64,000 nt of DNA from Dyadobacter fermentans (GTDB lineage: Bacteria > Bacteroidota > Bacteroidia > Cytophagales > Spirosomataceae). The notes under the pieces were generated by a model. It was not told the origin of the DNA. It saw only the letters and a list, made by a program, of their open reading frames with translations, and searched no databases. Position 1 is the stretch's first letter, and each line of letters starts with the position of its first letter. The translations under genes and the position numbers were made by a program. Below are positions 34,534 through 44,055 of the stretch, one piece after another. The stretch covers positions 104,558 through 168,557 of the forward strand of contig NZ_JAHXBN010000015.1 in NCBI RefSeq assembly GCF_019924045.1. The letters run 5' to 3'.

Positions 34534-35648
34534 CGTCCCAAGAGTTTTAAATGCACAGTAAAAACCTCCCCGTCATTACGTATATCGAGGTTGTACGATC
34601 CGCTATAAAGTAAATCCAGCCGCTTCCGGGTATTCAAAATACCTACCCCGGTACGCTCCTCATCCTTGCTCCGTTCAATAATCCGGTTTTGGCAAAAAAA
34701 TTGAACAGAGTCCCCCAGAATCTCCACGGCAATGCGTACCACGGATTCCCGGTGATTACTTACACCGTATTTAAATGCATTCTCCACGAAAGTCATCAGG
34801 ATCAGGGGCGCAATTTTAATGCCCTCCCACTGGCCTTTTACGCTGAAATCCAGACTGGTTTTGGCATTCAACCGCAACTTTTGCAACTCCACATAGTTTT
34901 CGAGGCAAGCAAGCTCATCTTCCAGCGGAACGTAATTTTCGGTCGCCTCCTCGGTAATGTACCGCATCATTTGCGACAATTTGAGAATGCTCGGTGCCGT
35001 ATGCGCGCTGCTGCTCACGGCCAGGGCGTAAATGTTATTGAGGGTATTGAAAAGAAAATGCGGGTTGATCTGCGCCTTGAAAAACGAAAGCTCGGCATGA
35101 GCCTTTCCGGCCTCGGAAAGAATCGCCCGCCGCTCCGATTGCCGCCATTCCTGCGAAAGGCGGATCGCCATGGCTATGGCCCAAATCACCATGAAAAGCG
35201 TCAGACTCACGAAATCGACGGCCCTCTCTTGTGCAGGACGTGGCATCCGGTGGGGTTCAGGACCTGGCGGCGGTACTGGCGGCCGGCCCTCACGGAATCC
35301 ATCCCGCGGCGGCTCGGGCATCACTTCCCTACCCTGCTGCTCCTGCTGAAACTTCCTGAATATGAGCTTCTCAAAGGGCTGCGAAAAATAAATCAATATA
35401 AATAACCCCACAAATACGCCAGTGTAAGCCACATAATGCTGTTTCAGGTATAGCCTGGGGATCAACACCAGTAAATTACCGTAAAACAATGCCGCATATA
35501 CCAGGAAAAACAGCCAGAACCAGCCCGATAGCAGCACTTGTACCGGAAAATCGGCACGAGGTGCACGCGAAACAATCGTGAGCGGAAGGCTCATAAACAG
35601 TACCCATCCCAACAAATGAATGATCCAGAGGTTCTTGGCCCTAAACAT
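34530..35648 (-). CDS. LytS-like sensor histidine kinase
   Basis: About 372 residues starting at MFRAKNLWI. Three or four membrane segments occupy residues 7-150 (IIHLLGWVLFMSLPLTIV, WFWLFFLVYAALFYGNLLV, YTGVFVGLFILIYF), then a cytoplasmic His_kinase domain of the PF06580 type with FKAQINPHFLFNTLNNIYAL (phosphoacceptor His) and a C-terminal ATPase with ENAFKYGVSNH and GVGILNTRKRLDLLY. A Pro/Arg/Glu-rich loop (about 135-175) is unusual. The frame is open far upstream but the start at 35648 is clear. Coupled to the LytTR regulator. Confidence 0.92.
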   Translation of the reverse strand: MFRAKNLWIIHLLGWVLFMSLPLTIVSRAPRADFPVQVLLSGWFWLFFLVYAALFYGNLLVLIPRLYLKQHYVAYTGVFVGLFILIYFSQPFEKLIFRKFQQEQQGREVMPEPPRDGFREGRPPVPPPGPEPHRMPRPAQERAVDFVSLTLFMVIWAIAMAIRLSQEWRQSERRAILSEAGKAHAELSFFKAQINPHFLFNTLNNIYALAVSSSAHTAPSILKLSQMMRYITEEATENYVPLEDELACLENYVELQKLRLNAKTSLDFSVKGQWEGIKIAPLILMTFVENAFKYGVSNHRESVVRIAVEILGDSVQFFCQNRIIERSKDEERTGVGILNTRKRLDLLYSGSYNLDIRNDGEVFTVHLKLLGR

Positions 35649-35754
35649 GGCGGCGTAACGGAGATTGGCGGTTGCACTGTATTTGATGACGAAGATAGAA
35701 GTTACATTCAGAAAAAGTTTCCTATTTTCGAAAAGCACATTTTCACTCCCCCCA

Positions 35755-37089
35755 ATGCAGCAACCTTCTACCCGAAACGAACTTTTCAAGATCCTGGGCG
35801 TCGGATTCGGCGTCGCGGTGACCGTCGGCGGCACCATTGGCACCGGCATTCTCCGTAAGCCGGGACCTATTGCGGCACAGCTGGGCGATCCGGGGCTGAT
35901 CATGGCGCTGTGGATCGGAGTGAGCCTTTACGCATTTCTCGGAACGTTATGTACGATCGAGCTCGGCACGTCGGTCCCGCGAGCGGGTGCGTGGTACGTG
36001 TATGCACAGCGTGCATTCGGGAATTACGCGGGCTTTGTGGTCGGGATCAACAGCTGGCTCGGCACTTGCTCGGCCCTGGGCTTCGGCGTGTACACGATGA
36101 GCGAATACCTGGCGCTGCTGATTCCCTCACTCGAAGGTTTTGAATCCTATGTGGCAGCGGCTATCCTCCTCGCACTCACGGTCATACACTGGATCGGGCT
36201 CGCATTGGCGAGCAGCTTTCAGAATATCATGAGCCTGCTGAAAGGGATCGGGCTCTTCGCATTCGTGGCCGTTTGCTATTTATATGGCAATGAAGTTACG
36301 ATGGCAGAAGCGCAGGTCACCACGAGCAAAATCATCGAAACGGGCTCCTGGATAGCGCCCGTGGTTTTCTCTTTACAAGCCATATTTTACACCTACGACG
36401 GCTGGCATACTGCGGCCTATTTTTCCGAAGAAGATCGTGATCCTTCCAAAAATTTGCCCAAATCGATGATTGGGGGTGTTTTAGTGATTATTGCGATTTA
36501 CCTGCTCTGCAACCTTGCCATCCTCCACGTGTTGCCAATGGACCGGCTCGCGCAATCGAAACTGGCCGCGGCGGATGCTATTACCCTGATTTTCGGCGAA
36601 GGTTCCGGTAAAATTGTGACCCTGTTCCTGATGATTTCAATTCTCGGCATCGTCAATGCGCAGCTGTTATTTAATCCCCGCGTGCTCTACTCCATGAGCC
36701 GCGACGGGCTCTTTCTCAAATCCGGCGTTACTGTGAACCAGGGCGGTACACCGGCAGTCGCGATGCTTATTACTTCGGCAGTAGCTATCACATTGATTCT
36801 CATCGGGAAAGATGCGACAGAGAAGCTATCCGACATCGCGACATTCTTTTTTGTATTGGGTTATACTTCTGGATTTGCGTCGCTGCTCGCATTACGAAAA
36901 AAAGAACCCCATTTGCCCAGGCCATGGAAAGTCCCCGCCTACCCTTTTCTGCCTGTATTAATGCTGATTCTGTCCATTGCTTTCCTGGTCGGCGCCATCG
37001 TTCAGGATCTTCCGAGCAGCCAGTACGCGCTGCTGTTCCTTGTGGTAAGCTATCCGGTTTATTTGCTGGTTAGTAAGCTGAATCAGTAG
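35755..37089 (+). CDS. APC-family amino acid permease
   Basis: 444 residues from the ATG at 35755. About twelve transmembrane helices; helix 1 carries the unwound substrate motif GGTIGTGILRKPGPIAAQLG (about 26-45), helix 3 region AWYVYAQRAFGNYAG and helix 8 region LFNPRVLYSMSRDGLF are typical of the amino acid/polyamine/organocation superfamily. No periplasmic enzymatic domain. Substrate specificity not evident. Diverges from the sensor kinase; the promoter lies in the 106-bp gap. Confidence 0.9.
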   Translation: MQQPSTRNELFKILGVGFGVAVTVGGTIGTGILRKPGPIAAQLGDPGLIMALWIGVSLYAFLGTLCTIELGTSVPRAGAWYVYAQRAFGNYAGFVVGINSWLGTCSALGFGVYTMSEYLALLIPSLEGFESYVAAAILLALTVIHWIGLALASSFQNIMSLLKGIGLFAFVAVCYLYGNEVTMAEAQVTTSKIIETGSWIAPVVFSLQAIFYTYDGWHTAAYFSEEDRDPSKNLPKSMIGGVLVIIAIYLLCNLAILHVLPMDRLAQSKLAAADAITLIFGEGSGKIVTLFLMISILGIVNAQLLFNPRVLYSMSRDGLFLKSGVTVNQGGTPAVAMLITSAVAITLILIGKDATEKLSDIATFFFVLGYTSGFASLLALRKKEPHLPRPWKVPAYPFLPVLMLILSIAFLVGAIVQDLPSSQYALLFLVVSYPVYLLVSKLNQ

Positions 37090-37148
37090 AATTATTTTGC
37101 AAGTTTATTTTAGGTAAATTGCATATATAACAAATCTTGATCAACGAC

Positions 37149-39584
37149 ATGCCGTGGAAAAAACCCTTCATCAACAGTGCGCTATTAGCCGCCATTACAT
37201 TATTACTTGCTGCATTCCAATGGTCGGAAGAAGACTTTACGCAATTCATTTCCAACAAATTACATAAATACCGAGACGCGCGCCCCGTCGAAAAAGCGTA
37301 CCTCCACCTCGACAAGCCCTATTATGTAACCGGCGATACGCTCTGGTTCAAGGCATACCTTACCGAAGGATCACTGCACCTCGCGGATAGCGCCAGCAAC
37401 CTCCTCTACGTAGACCTGATCGAGCAGCGCTCGGGCAGGAATGCGGCTTTAAAACGTGTACAAATGACCGGAGGCGTTGGCCACGGCGAGTTCGTCCTCA
37501 CCGACTCGCTCGCACCCGGTGCTTACACGATCCGCGCATACACCAACTGGATGCGCAATTCTTCCGAAGATTTCTTCTTCCAAAAGAATTTATATGTATT
37601 TGATTATGATGAAAATACTTCATCCAATACCAATACCGGTAAGATAGACCTGCAATTTTTCCCGGAGGGCGGACAGCTGGTTGCGGACATCAACACGCGC
37701 GTCGCGTTCAAAGCTGTGAATGAAGCGGGGCTCGCCCAGGATGTTGCGGGCTTCGTGCTCAACCAAAGCGGCGATACCGTTGCTTCATTCAAAAGCGAGC
37801 ATTTGGGAATGGGCCGGTTTCAGTTTGCTCCAAAAACAGGGGAGTCGTACCGGGCATTTATAAAAGAAACCGATGGGAAAGTGGCGTCGGCGGCATTTCC
37901 GAAAGTGCATGACACCGGCTTTACAATGCTGATCGACAACCTTTCAAATCCATTCAAAATGAGGGTAATAGCTTATGCCAAAATCCCCGGAAAAGCGGAA
38001 ATACCGGTCCATCTGGTAGGGCACGCGCGGGGCATTGTAGCATTTGTGGCGAAAGGAAAAGTCACTAACCGCGGATTAATGATGCAGCTGCCGACCACCG
38101 AATTACCCGACGGCATTACACACCTTACGCTTTTCGACGACGCGGGTAAGCCCGTTTGCGAAAGGCTGGTATTTGTGGACCATTCGAGGAACTTGCGTGT
38201 CAATATCAAGCCATTGAAGGCAGAGTACAAGCCACGCGAAAAAGTAGATGTAGAGGTAACCGTCACCGACTCCGCGGGCAAACCTGTGGAGGCCAACCTT
38301 TCGCTGGCGGTAACCGACGCCGGACAGATATTACAGCAGCCATTCGATCAGAACATCGCTTCCTATTTACTACTATCTTCTGATTTAAAGGGCTTTATAG
38401 AACAACCTGCCTATTATCTGGACCCAACAAAACCGCAGCGCAAAATCCACCTCGACTACCTCATGATGACGCACGGCTGGACGCGCTTCAAATGGGAAGA
38501 CGTACTGAGCGACTCCATTCCACCTACCAAAAGATATGTCGAGCAAGGCATCACGCTCGAAGGCGATACGAAACGGAACAATAAAAAACTGACCGAAAAA
38601 ACAGTACTGTCGCTCTTTGTCAGTAACGATAGCCTCAGCAACTTCATGACGGCGGAAACTGACGAAAACGGCCATTTCACGATCTACAACCTGGCTTTCA
38701 GCGATTCTCTGCAACTTCGTTTGCAAGGGATGAACAAAAAGGGAAACCAGAACCTGTCTTTTACCCTTAATCCATTCGATCCGCCACGTGCTTCGGTCGT
38801 GAAAATTCCTTTCAAACCCGTAACTGTCGATGCACAACGGCTGGCCGATTTTCTCAAAAATGCGGCCAGGGATCAGGAGATTTCCACCAAAATCCGGGAA
38901 AACCGCGAGCGGCTACTTCGGGAAGTTACCATTAAGGCCAAAAAAGAAGTGCCCCGCGACTCCCGTAAACTTTACAGTTCGGCCGATGCGACCTTGAAAG
39001 TGACGCCTCAGATGTCTTCCGGCTATACGAGCATACTCGATATGCTACAAGGCAGGGTCGCAGGCGTGTCGGTTACGGGATCGGGGATGAATGCGATGGT
39101 ATCGATACGGGGCAACAGAGGGGAGCCGCTTTTCGTACTGGATGGCATGCAGGTGGATAAGCAGCTGATCACATCGCTGAGCGTGTATGATGTAGAGTCC
39201 ATCGATGTGCTGAAAGGGGCGTCGGCCGCGATATACGGCAGCAGGGGAGGAAACGGGGTTATTTCGGTGCTTACCAAGCGTGGAAATGAGAATTACGACT
39301 ATTCGCAGGACATTGTACCCGGCGTGCTGGTGACTAAAATTGCCGGTTTTCACACCCCGCGCGAGTTTTATACACCTCAATACGGACCAACCAGTCCTCC
39401 CGCGCCGAATCCGGATTATCGGTCGACCGTTTTCTGGGCACCTATGCTCAAAACCGGTAGCGATGGCAAGGCCCGGGTAAGCTACTATCATTCCGATGCC
39501 GCCGGTACCGCAGACATCCACGTCGAAGTGCTAAGCCCTACCGGCCTGCCCGGTTTCGGAAAATCGGCCTATCCGGTGCGATAA
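37149..39584 (+). CDS. MG2-like protein ending in a TonB plug domain
   Basis: 811 residues. A signal anchor (INSALLAAITLLLAAFQ) leads to a macroglobulin MG2-like domain (AYLHLDKPYYVTGDTLWFKA, about 47-66), several beta-sandwich repeats (SDSLQLRLQGMNKKGNQN) and, near residues 640-690, a TonB-receptor plug (YTSILDMLQGRVAGVSV, SIRGNRGEPLFVLDGMQV, YDVESIDVLKGASAAIYGSR and GGNGVISVLTKRG). No beta-barrel follows, so the plug is used as a binding module. Residues 37137-37148 could give a TTG start, but the ATG is preferred. Such proteins are seen in Bacteroidota envelopes; the ligand is unknown. Confidence 0.78.
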   Translation: MPWKKPFINSALLAAITLLLAAFQWSEEDFTQFISNKLHKYRDARPVEKAYLHLDKPYYVTGDTLWFKAYLTEGSLHLADSASNLLYVDLIEQRSGRNAALKRVQMTGGVGHGEFVLTDSLAPGAYTIRAYTNWMRNSSEDFFFQKNLYVFDYDENTSSNTNTGKIDLQFFPEGGQLVADINTRVAFKAVNEAGLAQDVAGFVLNQSGDTVASFKSEHLGMGRFQFAPKTGESYRAFIKETDGKVASAAFPKVHDTGFTMLIDNLSNPFKMRVIAYAKIPGKAEIPVHLVGHARGIVAFVAKGKVTNRGLMMQLPTTELPDGITHLTLFDDAGKPVCERLVFVDHSRNLRVNIKPLKAEYKPREKVDVEVTVTDSAGKPVEANLSLAVTDAGQILQQPFDQNIASYLLLSSDLKGFIEQPAYYLDPTKPQRKIHLDYLMMTHGWTRFKWEDVLSDSIPPTKRYVEQGITLEGDTKRNNKKLTEKTVLSLFVSNDSLSNFMTAETDENGHFTIYNLAFSDSLQLRLQGMNKKGNQNLSFTLNPFDPPRASVVKIPFKPVTVDAQRLADFLKNAARDQEISTKIRENRERLLREVTIKAKKEVPRDSRKLYSSADATLKVTPQMSSGYTSILDMLQGRVAGVSVTGSGMNAMVSIRGNRGEPLFVLDGMQVDKQLITSLSVYDVESIDVLKGASAAIYGSRGGNGVISVLTKRGNENYDYSQDIVPGVLVTKIAGFHTPREFYTPQYGPTSPPAPNPDYRSTVFWAPMLKTGSDGKARVSYYHSDAAGTADIHVEVLSPTGLPGFGKSAYPVR

Positions 39585-39685
39585 CCATGCAATGGAGGCC
39601 GATTCAGGCATAAGATTATATGTATTTCCACGTTAGTATACTTATTTGCCAAGACATTTGGACAGAGCATACTGACAAAATTTGG

Positions 39686-39693
39686 TAACTTTG
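39686..39693 (+). promoter_or_regulatory. -7 box of the TPR/DUF4292/EnvC operon
   Basis: TAACTTTG matches TAnnTTTG exactly. TTTG at 39657-39660 is the nearest -33 candidate but the 25-bp gap is long, so strength is uncertain. Start expected near 39700, about 50 nt before the ATG at 39750. Confidence 0.5.
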
Positions 39694-39749
39694 TTATTTA
39701 CACTGAAATAGCCGGTCATGACCCACGATCTGATGGCGCACGATTCAAT

Positions 39750-41498
39750 ATGAGGACCGAATATTTGAAAATAACCCTTCTTATTTGCCTCGTATCGGCC
39801 TCCTGGCTGATGACGCCGGCCCACGCCCAGCGTCGGAAAGATCGTGACAAGCAGGAAGTTAAAGAGGATGGCGTCCTTACAAGGCTGGAAGGGGAGTCAA
39901 TGGCCGCCGAGGGGATGAAATTCATGATGAAGGACGAGCCCGACCGTGCATTACCGGTCTTCGAAAAGCTCGCGCTCCTCAGCCCGCAGGACGCGACTGC
40001 GCATTACCTGGTAGCTACGGCGCTCGTCAAGCTCGAAAAATATGACGACGCGGTCAATGCCTCCAAAAAGGCGCATGATCTGGATAAAGAGAATATTTTC
40101 TATTCCCAGCAGCTCGCAGAACTGTACGCGAAACGCCGCAAATACTCCGAAGCCGCCCAGATTTACGAGACGCTGGTGGCCAAAAATCCCGAAAATATCG
40201 AGTATGGCATAGAATTGGCAGCCGTTTATGTTTTTGCCGACCAGTTCGACAAGGCAATCGAAACTTACAACAAGCTGGAAAAATCAATGGGTGTGACCGA
40301 AGAGATCACGCACCAGAAACAGCAGCTTTATCTTCGCCAGAACAATCTTGACAAAGCATTAGAAGAAGGCAAAAAACTGATTGCCGCGGAGCCCGGCGAG
40401 GTTAGCTACCGCGTGGAACTAGCCGAAATGCTGATCGCCAACGACCGCATTGTAGAAGCGGTGGTTCCCCTGGAAGAAGCATTGAAAATTAACCCGGACG
40501 AGGCGCAAGCACACGTGTTGCTGGCGGACATCTACCGCAGAAACGGCGACGTACAGAAATGCAATCAGGAGCTGAAACAGGTTTTTGCCAATCCGAACCT
40601 CGACGCCGATCCTAAAATCCGGGTGCTTTCGGGCTACCTGACGATGCTTAAAACCGAAAACGAGGTGAACGAGGCCGTTTCACTGGCACGCCAGCTCTCG
40701 GAAACACACCCGAACGAGTCCAAAGCGACCGTGATTTACGCCGATTTGCTGACGCGGCAGGGCAAATATCCCGAAGCACGGCAGCTATATCTCCGAGCAG
40801 CGGCAGCGGATCCCAATGTATTTCAGGTTTGGATCGCCATTATGCAGCTCGACGGCCAGCTCAATCAGCCCGACAGCATGCTGGTCCATTCGGAAAAAGC
40901 ACTGGAATTGTTCCCTAATCAGGGCATGTTCTGGTATTTCAATGGCACGGCGAATCTGATGAAGAAAAATTATAAGGAAGCCACTTCATCTCTCGAAGAA
41001 AGCCTGAAAATGCTCGGCGAAAATCCCCAGTTGCTGCCTTTGATCCACGCACAACTCGGAGACGCATTCAACGGAATAGGCGATCACGATAAATCCGACG
41101 CTGCCTATGAACTCGCTTTGAAAGCCGATCCGGACAACGATCACGTCCTGAACAATTACAGCTACTTTCTCTCCCTGAGAAAGGAAAAGCTCGATCTGGC
41201 ACTCAAAATGTCGGAAAGGCTGGTGCAGCAGCATCAGAACAATCCCACTTACCTGGACACCTACGCCTGGGTATTATACATTCGTAAAGACTACAAAAAA
41301 GCCAAGGAGTACCTCGAAAAGGCTATGCTTGACAGCAGCGGTGTGAGTGGCACAATTGTTGAGCACTACGGGGACGTCCTGTTCAAACTGGGAGAACGGG
41401 ACAATGCGGTGGCCCAATGGAAAAAAGCCAAGAGAATGGGAGAGACCACCGAACTTCTTGACAAAAAAATAGCAACAGGTGCATTACATGAGCAGTAA
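39750..41498 (+). CDS. Secreted TPR-repeat protein of the DUF4292/EnvC operon
   Basis: 582 residues with a signal peptide (ITLLICLVSASWLMTPAHA-Q). About twelve TPR units cover nearly the whole chain (for example AAQIYETLVAKNPENIEYGI, AVVPLEEALKINPDEAQAHV, AYELALKADPDNDHVLNNYS). In Bacteroidota this gene commonly precedes the DUF4292 lipoprotein and an EnvC/M23 gene, as here. Its stop overlaps the start of the DUF4292 gene. Likely periplasmic scaffold for envelope assembly. Confidence 0.85.
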   Translation: MRTEYLKITLLICLVSASWLMTPAHAQRRKDRDKQEVKEDGVLTRLEGESMAAEGMKFMMKDEPDRALPVFEKLALLSPQDATAHYLVATALVKLEKYDDAVNASKKAHDLDKENIFYSQQLAELYAKRRKYSEAAQIYETLVAKNPENIEYGIELAAVYVFADQFDKAIETYNKLEKSMGVTEEITHQKQQLYLRQNNLDKALEEGKKLIAAEPGEVSYRVELAEMLIANDRIVEAVVPLEEALKINPDEAQAHVLLADIYRRNGDVQKCNQELKQVFANPNLDADPKIRVLSGYLTMLKTENEVNEAVSLARQLSETHPNESKATVIYADLLTRQGKYPEARQLYLRAAAADPNVFQVWIAIMQLDGQLNQPDSMLVHSEKALELFPNQGMFWYFNGTANLMKKNYKEATSSLEESLKMLGENPQLLPLIHAQLGDAFNGIGDHDKSDAAYELALKADPDNDHVLNNYSYFLSLRKEKLDLALKMSERLVQQHQNNPTYLDTYAWVLYIRKDYKKAKEYLEKAMLDSSGVSGTIVEHYGDVLFKLGERDNAVAQWKKAKRMGETTELLDKKIATGALHEQ

Positions 41499-42363
41499 AA
41501 TTACGGTCGGGCTGGTAGCCATATCTCTGATGTGGTTCACGGCTTGTCACAAACCACGTTCTTCCAAAAGTGTTTCCCAAAAGCCGGATATCGATACAAC
41601 CCTGATTACCAGGGGGCCGGAGCCCAAAGATACCATAGCGGCAGATACCGCCGCAGCGGATACGGTAGCGGTAGTGCCCGATGTGGGCGAGCCGATGCCG
41701 GTCGTGAAAGTCGCGGAAGTCGATTTCGATTACCTGACGGCTAAATCCAAGTTTTCCTTCAAAAGTGCGAAGCAGGATTTCGACAATACCAATGTAAATA
41801 TCCGGATGAAAAAAGACAGCATTATCTGGCTGTCGGTGACCGGTGCGGGACTGGAAGTGGCACGGGGCATTATTACGCGGGATTCCATTGTATTTATGGA
41901 CAAAATTCACCGCGATTACTTCGTTTTCAACTACGACCAGCTTAGCAAGCAATATAATTTCGACCTGAATTTCGACCTTTTACAATCGGTGATCATCGGC
42001 AATATGCCATTTGAAATGCAGGAAAACGGCCGTTTTGTGAAGGAAAATGACTTTTATGTCCTCAAACAGGCCGTCGACAGGCTGGAAGTGGACAACTACA
42101 TTGCCGAAAAAAATCAGAAACTTTCACGCCTGAAAGCAACGGAAGTACCTACGCAGAACACTTTTACGTTGGATTACGAGGATTTCAGAGCGGTGGGCGG
42201 CTTCCTTTTCCCGTTCATTAGTCATATCAACCTGAACGTACTTTCCAAAGAACAGCAGAAGCTCGAAACAACCATGCGCCTCAGACACAGCAAGGTGGAA
42301 TTGGTAAACCAAAGTCCCGGTTTTCCGTTTAATGTTCCTTCGAGCTACAAGCGTAAAAGGTAA
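41488..42363 (+). CDS. DUF4292 family lipoprotein
   Basis: About 291 residues from ATG 41488, which overlaps the TPR stop (ATGAGCAGTAA). Lipobox LMWFTAC (Cys about 20), then a Thr/Ala/Asp-rich linker and the DUF4292 fold (FDYLTAKSKFSFKSAKQDFD, KKDSIIWLSVTGAGLEVARG, IVFMDKIHRDYFVFNYDQL). It resembles a LolB/LolA-like lipid-binding half-barrel. Outer-membrane lipoprotein, probably working with the neighbouring TPR and EnvC-like proteins. Confidence 0.87.
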   Translation: MSSKITVGLVAISLMWFTACHKPRSSKSVSQKPDIDTTLITRGPEPKDTIAADTAAADTVAVVPDVGEPMPVVKVAEVDFDYLTAKSKFSFKSAKQDFDNTNVNIRMKKDSIIWLSVTGAGLEVARGIITRDSIVFMDKIHRDYFVFNYDQLSKQYNFDLNFDLLQSVIIGNMPFEMQENGRFVKENDFYVLKQAVDRLEVDNYIAEKNQKLSRLKATEVPTQNTFTLDYEDFRAVGGFLFPFISHINLNVLSKEQQKLETTMRLRHSKVELVNQSPGFPFNVPSSYKRKR

Positions 42364-42427
42364 AATACAGAAAGTCTGCTTAACTTTGCCCGCCGTGAGA
42401 TGTATTTTGGCCGCAAGAATCAATATT

Positions 42428-43768
42428 ATGCCCTTTCGTACCCCTGGTAGCCGTCGTTTTTGGTTAGTGCTTACATTCGTGCTTTGTGCATGCGCAGGTG
42501 CATTTGCACAGAAGACCCGTGAGCAGTTGGAACGGGAAAAAGCTGAAAACCAGGGCAAGATCAGGGAGATTCAGAGCATCTTGAAACAGACTTCTTCCCA
42601 AAAGAATGTCAACCTCGGTCAACTGAAAGCCCTGAACCAGCAGATTAACACCTATAAAAAGCAAATAGACCTCCTTACCGACGACCTGGAAATCCTCGAC
42701 AGGGAACTAAGAGTGCTCGAAAAACGGCGCCAGTCACTGGATAGCAGCCTTGCGGTGCTGAAACAGGAGTACGGTCATATGATTTATGAGGCTTCGAAAC
42801 GGAACGCCTATTTCAATCAACTTGTTTTCCTGTTCTCGGCGGGCACTTTCAACCAGTTTGTACTTCGGTACAAATATTTGAAACAATATACCGAGGCACG
42901 TCAGGGCCGGGCCAAGGAGATTGATGCTTTGCAAAAACAGGTAATGGCCGAACGTCAGCGCATTACTTCTAAAAAGAATCAGCAGAAAAACGTGCTCGAC
43001 ACACGTGTTACCGAGAATACCAAGTTGGAAGGCCTGAAAGTGAAACAGAACGAGGTGATTCAGGAACTCTCGCTGAAAGAAGTAGAGCTGAGGAAGCAAA
43101 TTGCTGAAAATAAACGAGCTACCGACCTTTTGGAAGCCAGTATCCGCCGCATTGCCGAGCGGGAACGCAAAGAACGCCTCGAAAGGGAGCGTCGCGAGCG
43201 CGAGGAGCGTGAGGCGCGCAGGAAGGCTGAGCGCGAAAGAATTGCCCGCGAGAATGCCGAACGGGAGAAAAAAGGAGAGGCAGCAGTAGAAGCCCCGAAA
43301 GAAGTGGAGGAGGAGCCGGTCGTTTCGAGCGGTATGAGCGAAGAAGAAACTACACTGGCCTCGTCGTTCACTGCTTCGCAGAATCGCCTTCCGTGGCCGG
43401 TAAAAGGCTTTGTATCCAGCCATTTCGGCCAGCGCCCCCACGCCGTTCTGAAGGGTGTGATGGTGGATAACCTTGGAATTGACATTCAAACGACCGCCGG
43501 GGAGTCGGTGAGGTCGGTTTATGATGGAACGGTGCTTGACGTAACCGAGCTGCCTGGAATGGGAAGCGTGGTAGCAATCCAGCACGGAAACTATATGACG
43601 ATTTACGCTAAAATGGCCGGTGTGGCTGTGCGTGCCGGACAGAAGGTAAAAGCACGTGAAAATATCGGCCGGGTAGCCACCGACAGCGACGGCACCTCGG
43701 AATTGCAATTCCAGATCTGGAAAAATACCTCACGACTGAACCCCGAAAACTGGCTGATACACCGGTAG
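42428..43768 (+). CDS. EnvC-like murein hydrolase activator (degenerate LytM domain)
   Basis: About 446 residues. Signal peptide (FWLVLTFVLCACAGAFA-Q), a long coiled coil (about 24-240, rich in EREKAENQGKIREIQSILKQ-like heptads and a run of ERERREREEREARR), then a C-terminal LytM/M23 fold (LPWPVKGFVSSHFGQRPHAV). The zinc residues of active M23 enzymes are altered: NLGIDIQT has Asn where His is usual, and the other two His are Lys and Gln (YAKM, LQFQIW). It should therefore not be a hydrolase but an activator of amidases, as known for EnvC. Third gene of the TPR/DUF4292 operon. Confidence 0.88.
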   Translation: MPFRTPGSRRFWLVLTFVLCACAGAFAQKTREQLEREKAENQGKIREIQSILKQTSSQKNVNLGQLKALNQQINTYKKQIDLLTDDLEILDRELRVLEKRRQSLDSSLAVLKQEYGHMIYEASKRNAYFNQLVFLFSAGTFNQFVLRYKYLKQYTEARQGRAKEIDALQKQVMAERQRITSKKNQQKNVLDTRVTENTKLEGLKVKQNEVIQELSLKEVELRKQIAENKRATDLLEASIRRIAERERKERLERERREREEREARRKAERERIARENAEREKKGEAAVEAPKEVEEEPVVSSGMSEEETTLASSFTASQNRLPWPVKGFVSSHFGQRPHAVLKGVMVDNLGIDIQTTAGESVRSVYDGTVLDVTELPGMGSVVAIQHGNYMTIYAKMAGVAVRAGQKVKARENIGRVATDSDGTSELQFQIWKNTSRLNPENWLIHR

Positions 43769-43800
43769 CATTTCTATTGGCTGTGACGTCTTGCGAGGGA

Positions 43801-44016
43801 AGTCAGGAATGGTAGATTAGGTCATTTGTAGCGGTCCGCCGCGCGGTCAGGAATAGTCATTTTTTGTTAGAGGTGTAAGTACCATGCCTACAAATTCTCC
43901 TCTCAATTAAACATGACTATACACAATACCTGACTACCAATGACCACTCCTGCCAATACCTGACCATAAATGACCACACTTGACCACTCCTGACAATACC
44001 TGACTATGACCACACT
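43801..44016. repeat. Intergenic repeats, 40-bp period, with inverted copies
   Basis: TGACCACTCCTG starts at 43941 and 43981, each followed by (c/a)CAATACCTGAC, an exact 40-bp period; a partial earlier copy (CAATACCTGACTA) starts at 43924. Upstream, GTCAGGAATAGTCAT (43846-43860) is the inverted counterpart and can pair with ATGACTAT...CCTGAC (43913-43934). Another inverted word is GTCAGGAATGGT (43802-43813). The 43769-44055 gap holds nothing else; no spacer-repeat structure of CRISPR type is present. Confidence 0.75.
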
Positions 44017-44055
44017 AGACTTAACGATTTTCGATTACCATTACCGATAACCACC

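Noticed and set aside
37137..37148. TTG start for the MG2/plug protein
   Set aside because: An ATG four codons later gives a better signal-anchor N-terminus.
43801..44016. Tandem TGACCACTCC repeats considered as a CRISPR array
   Set aside because: Only two full copies, no unique spacers of constant length, and no cas genes nearby.
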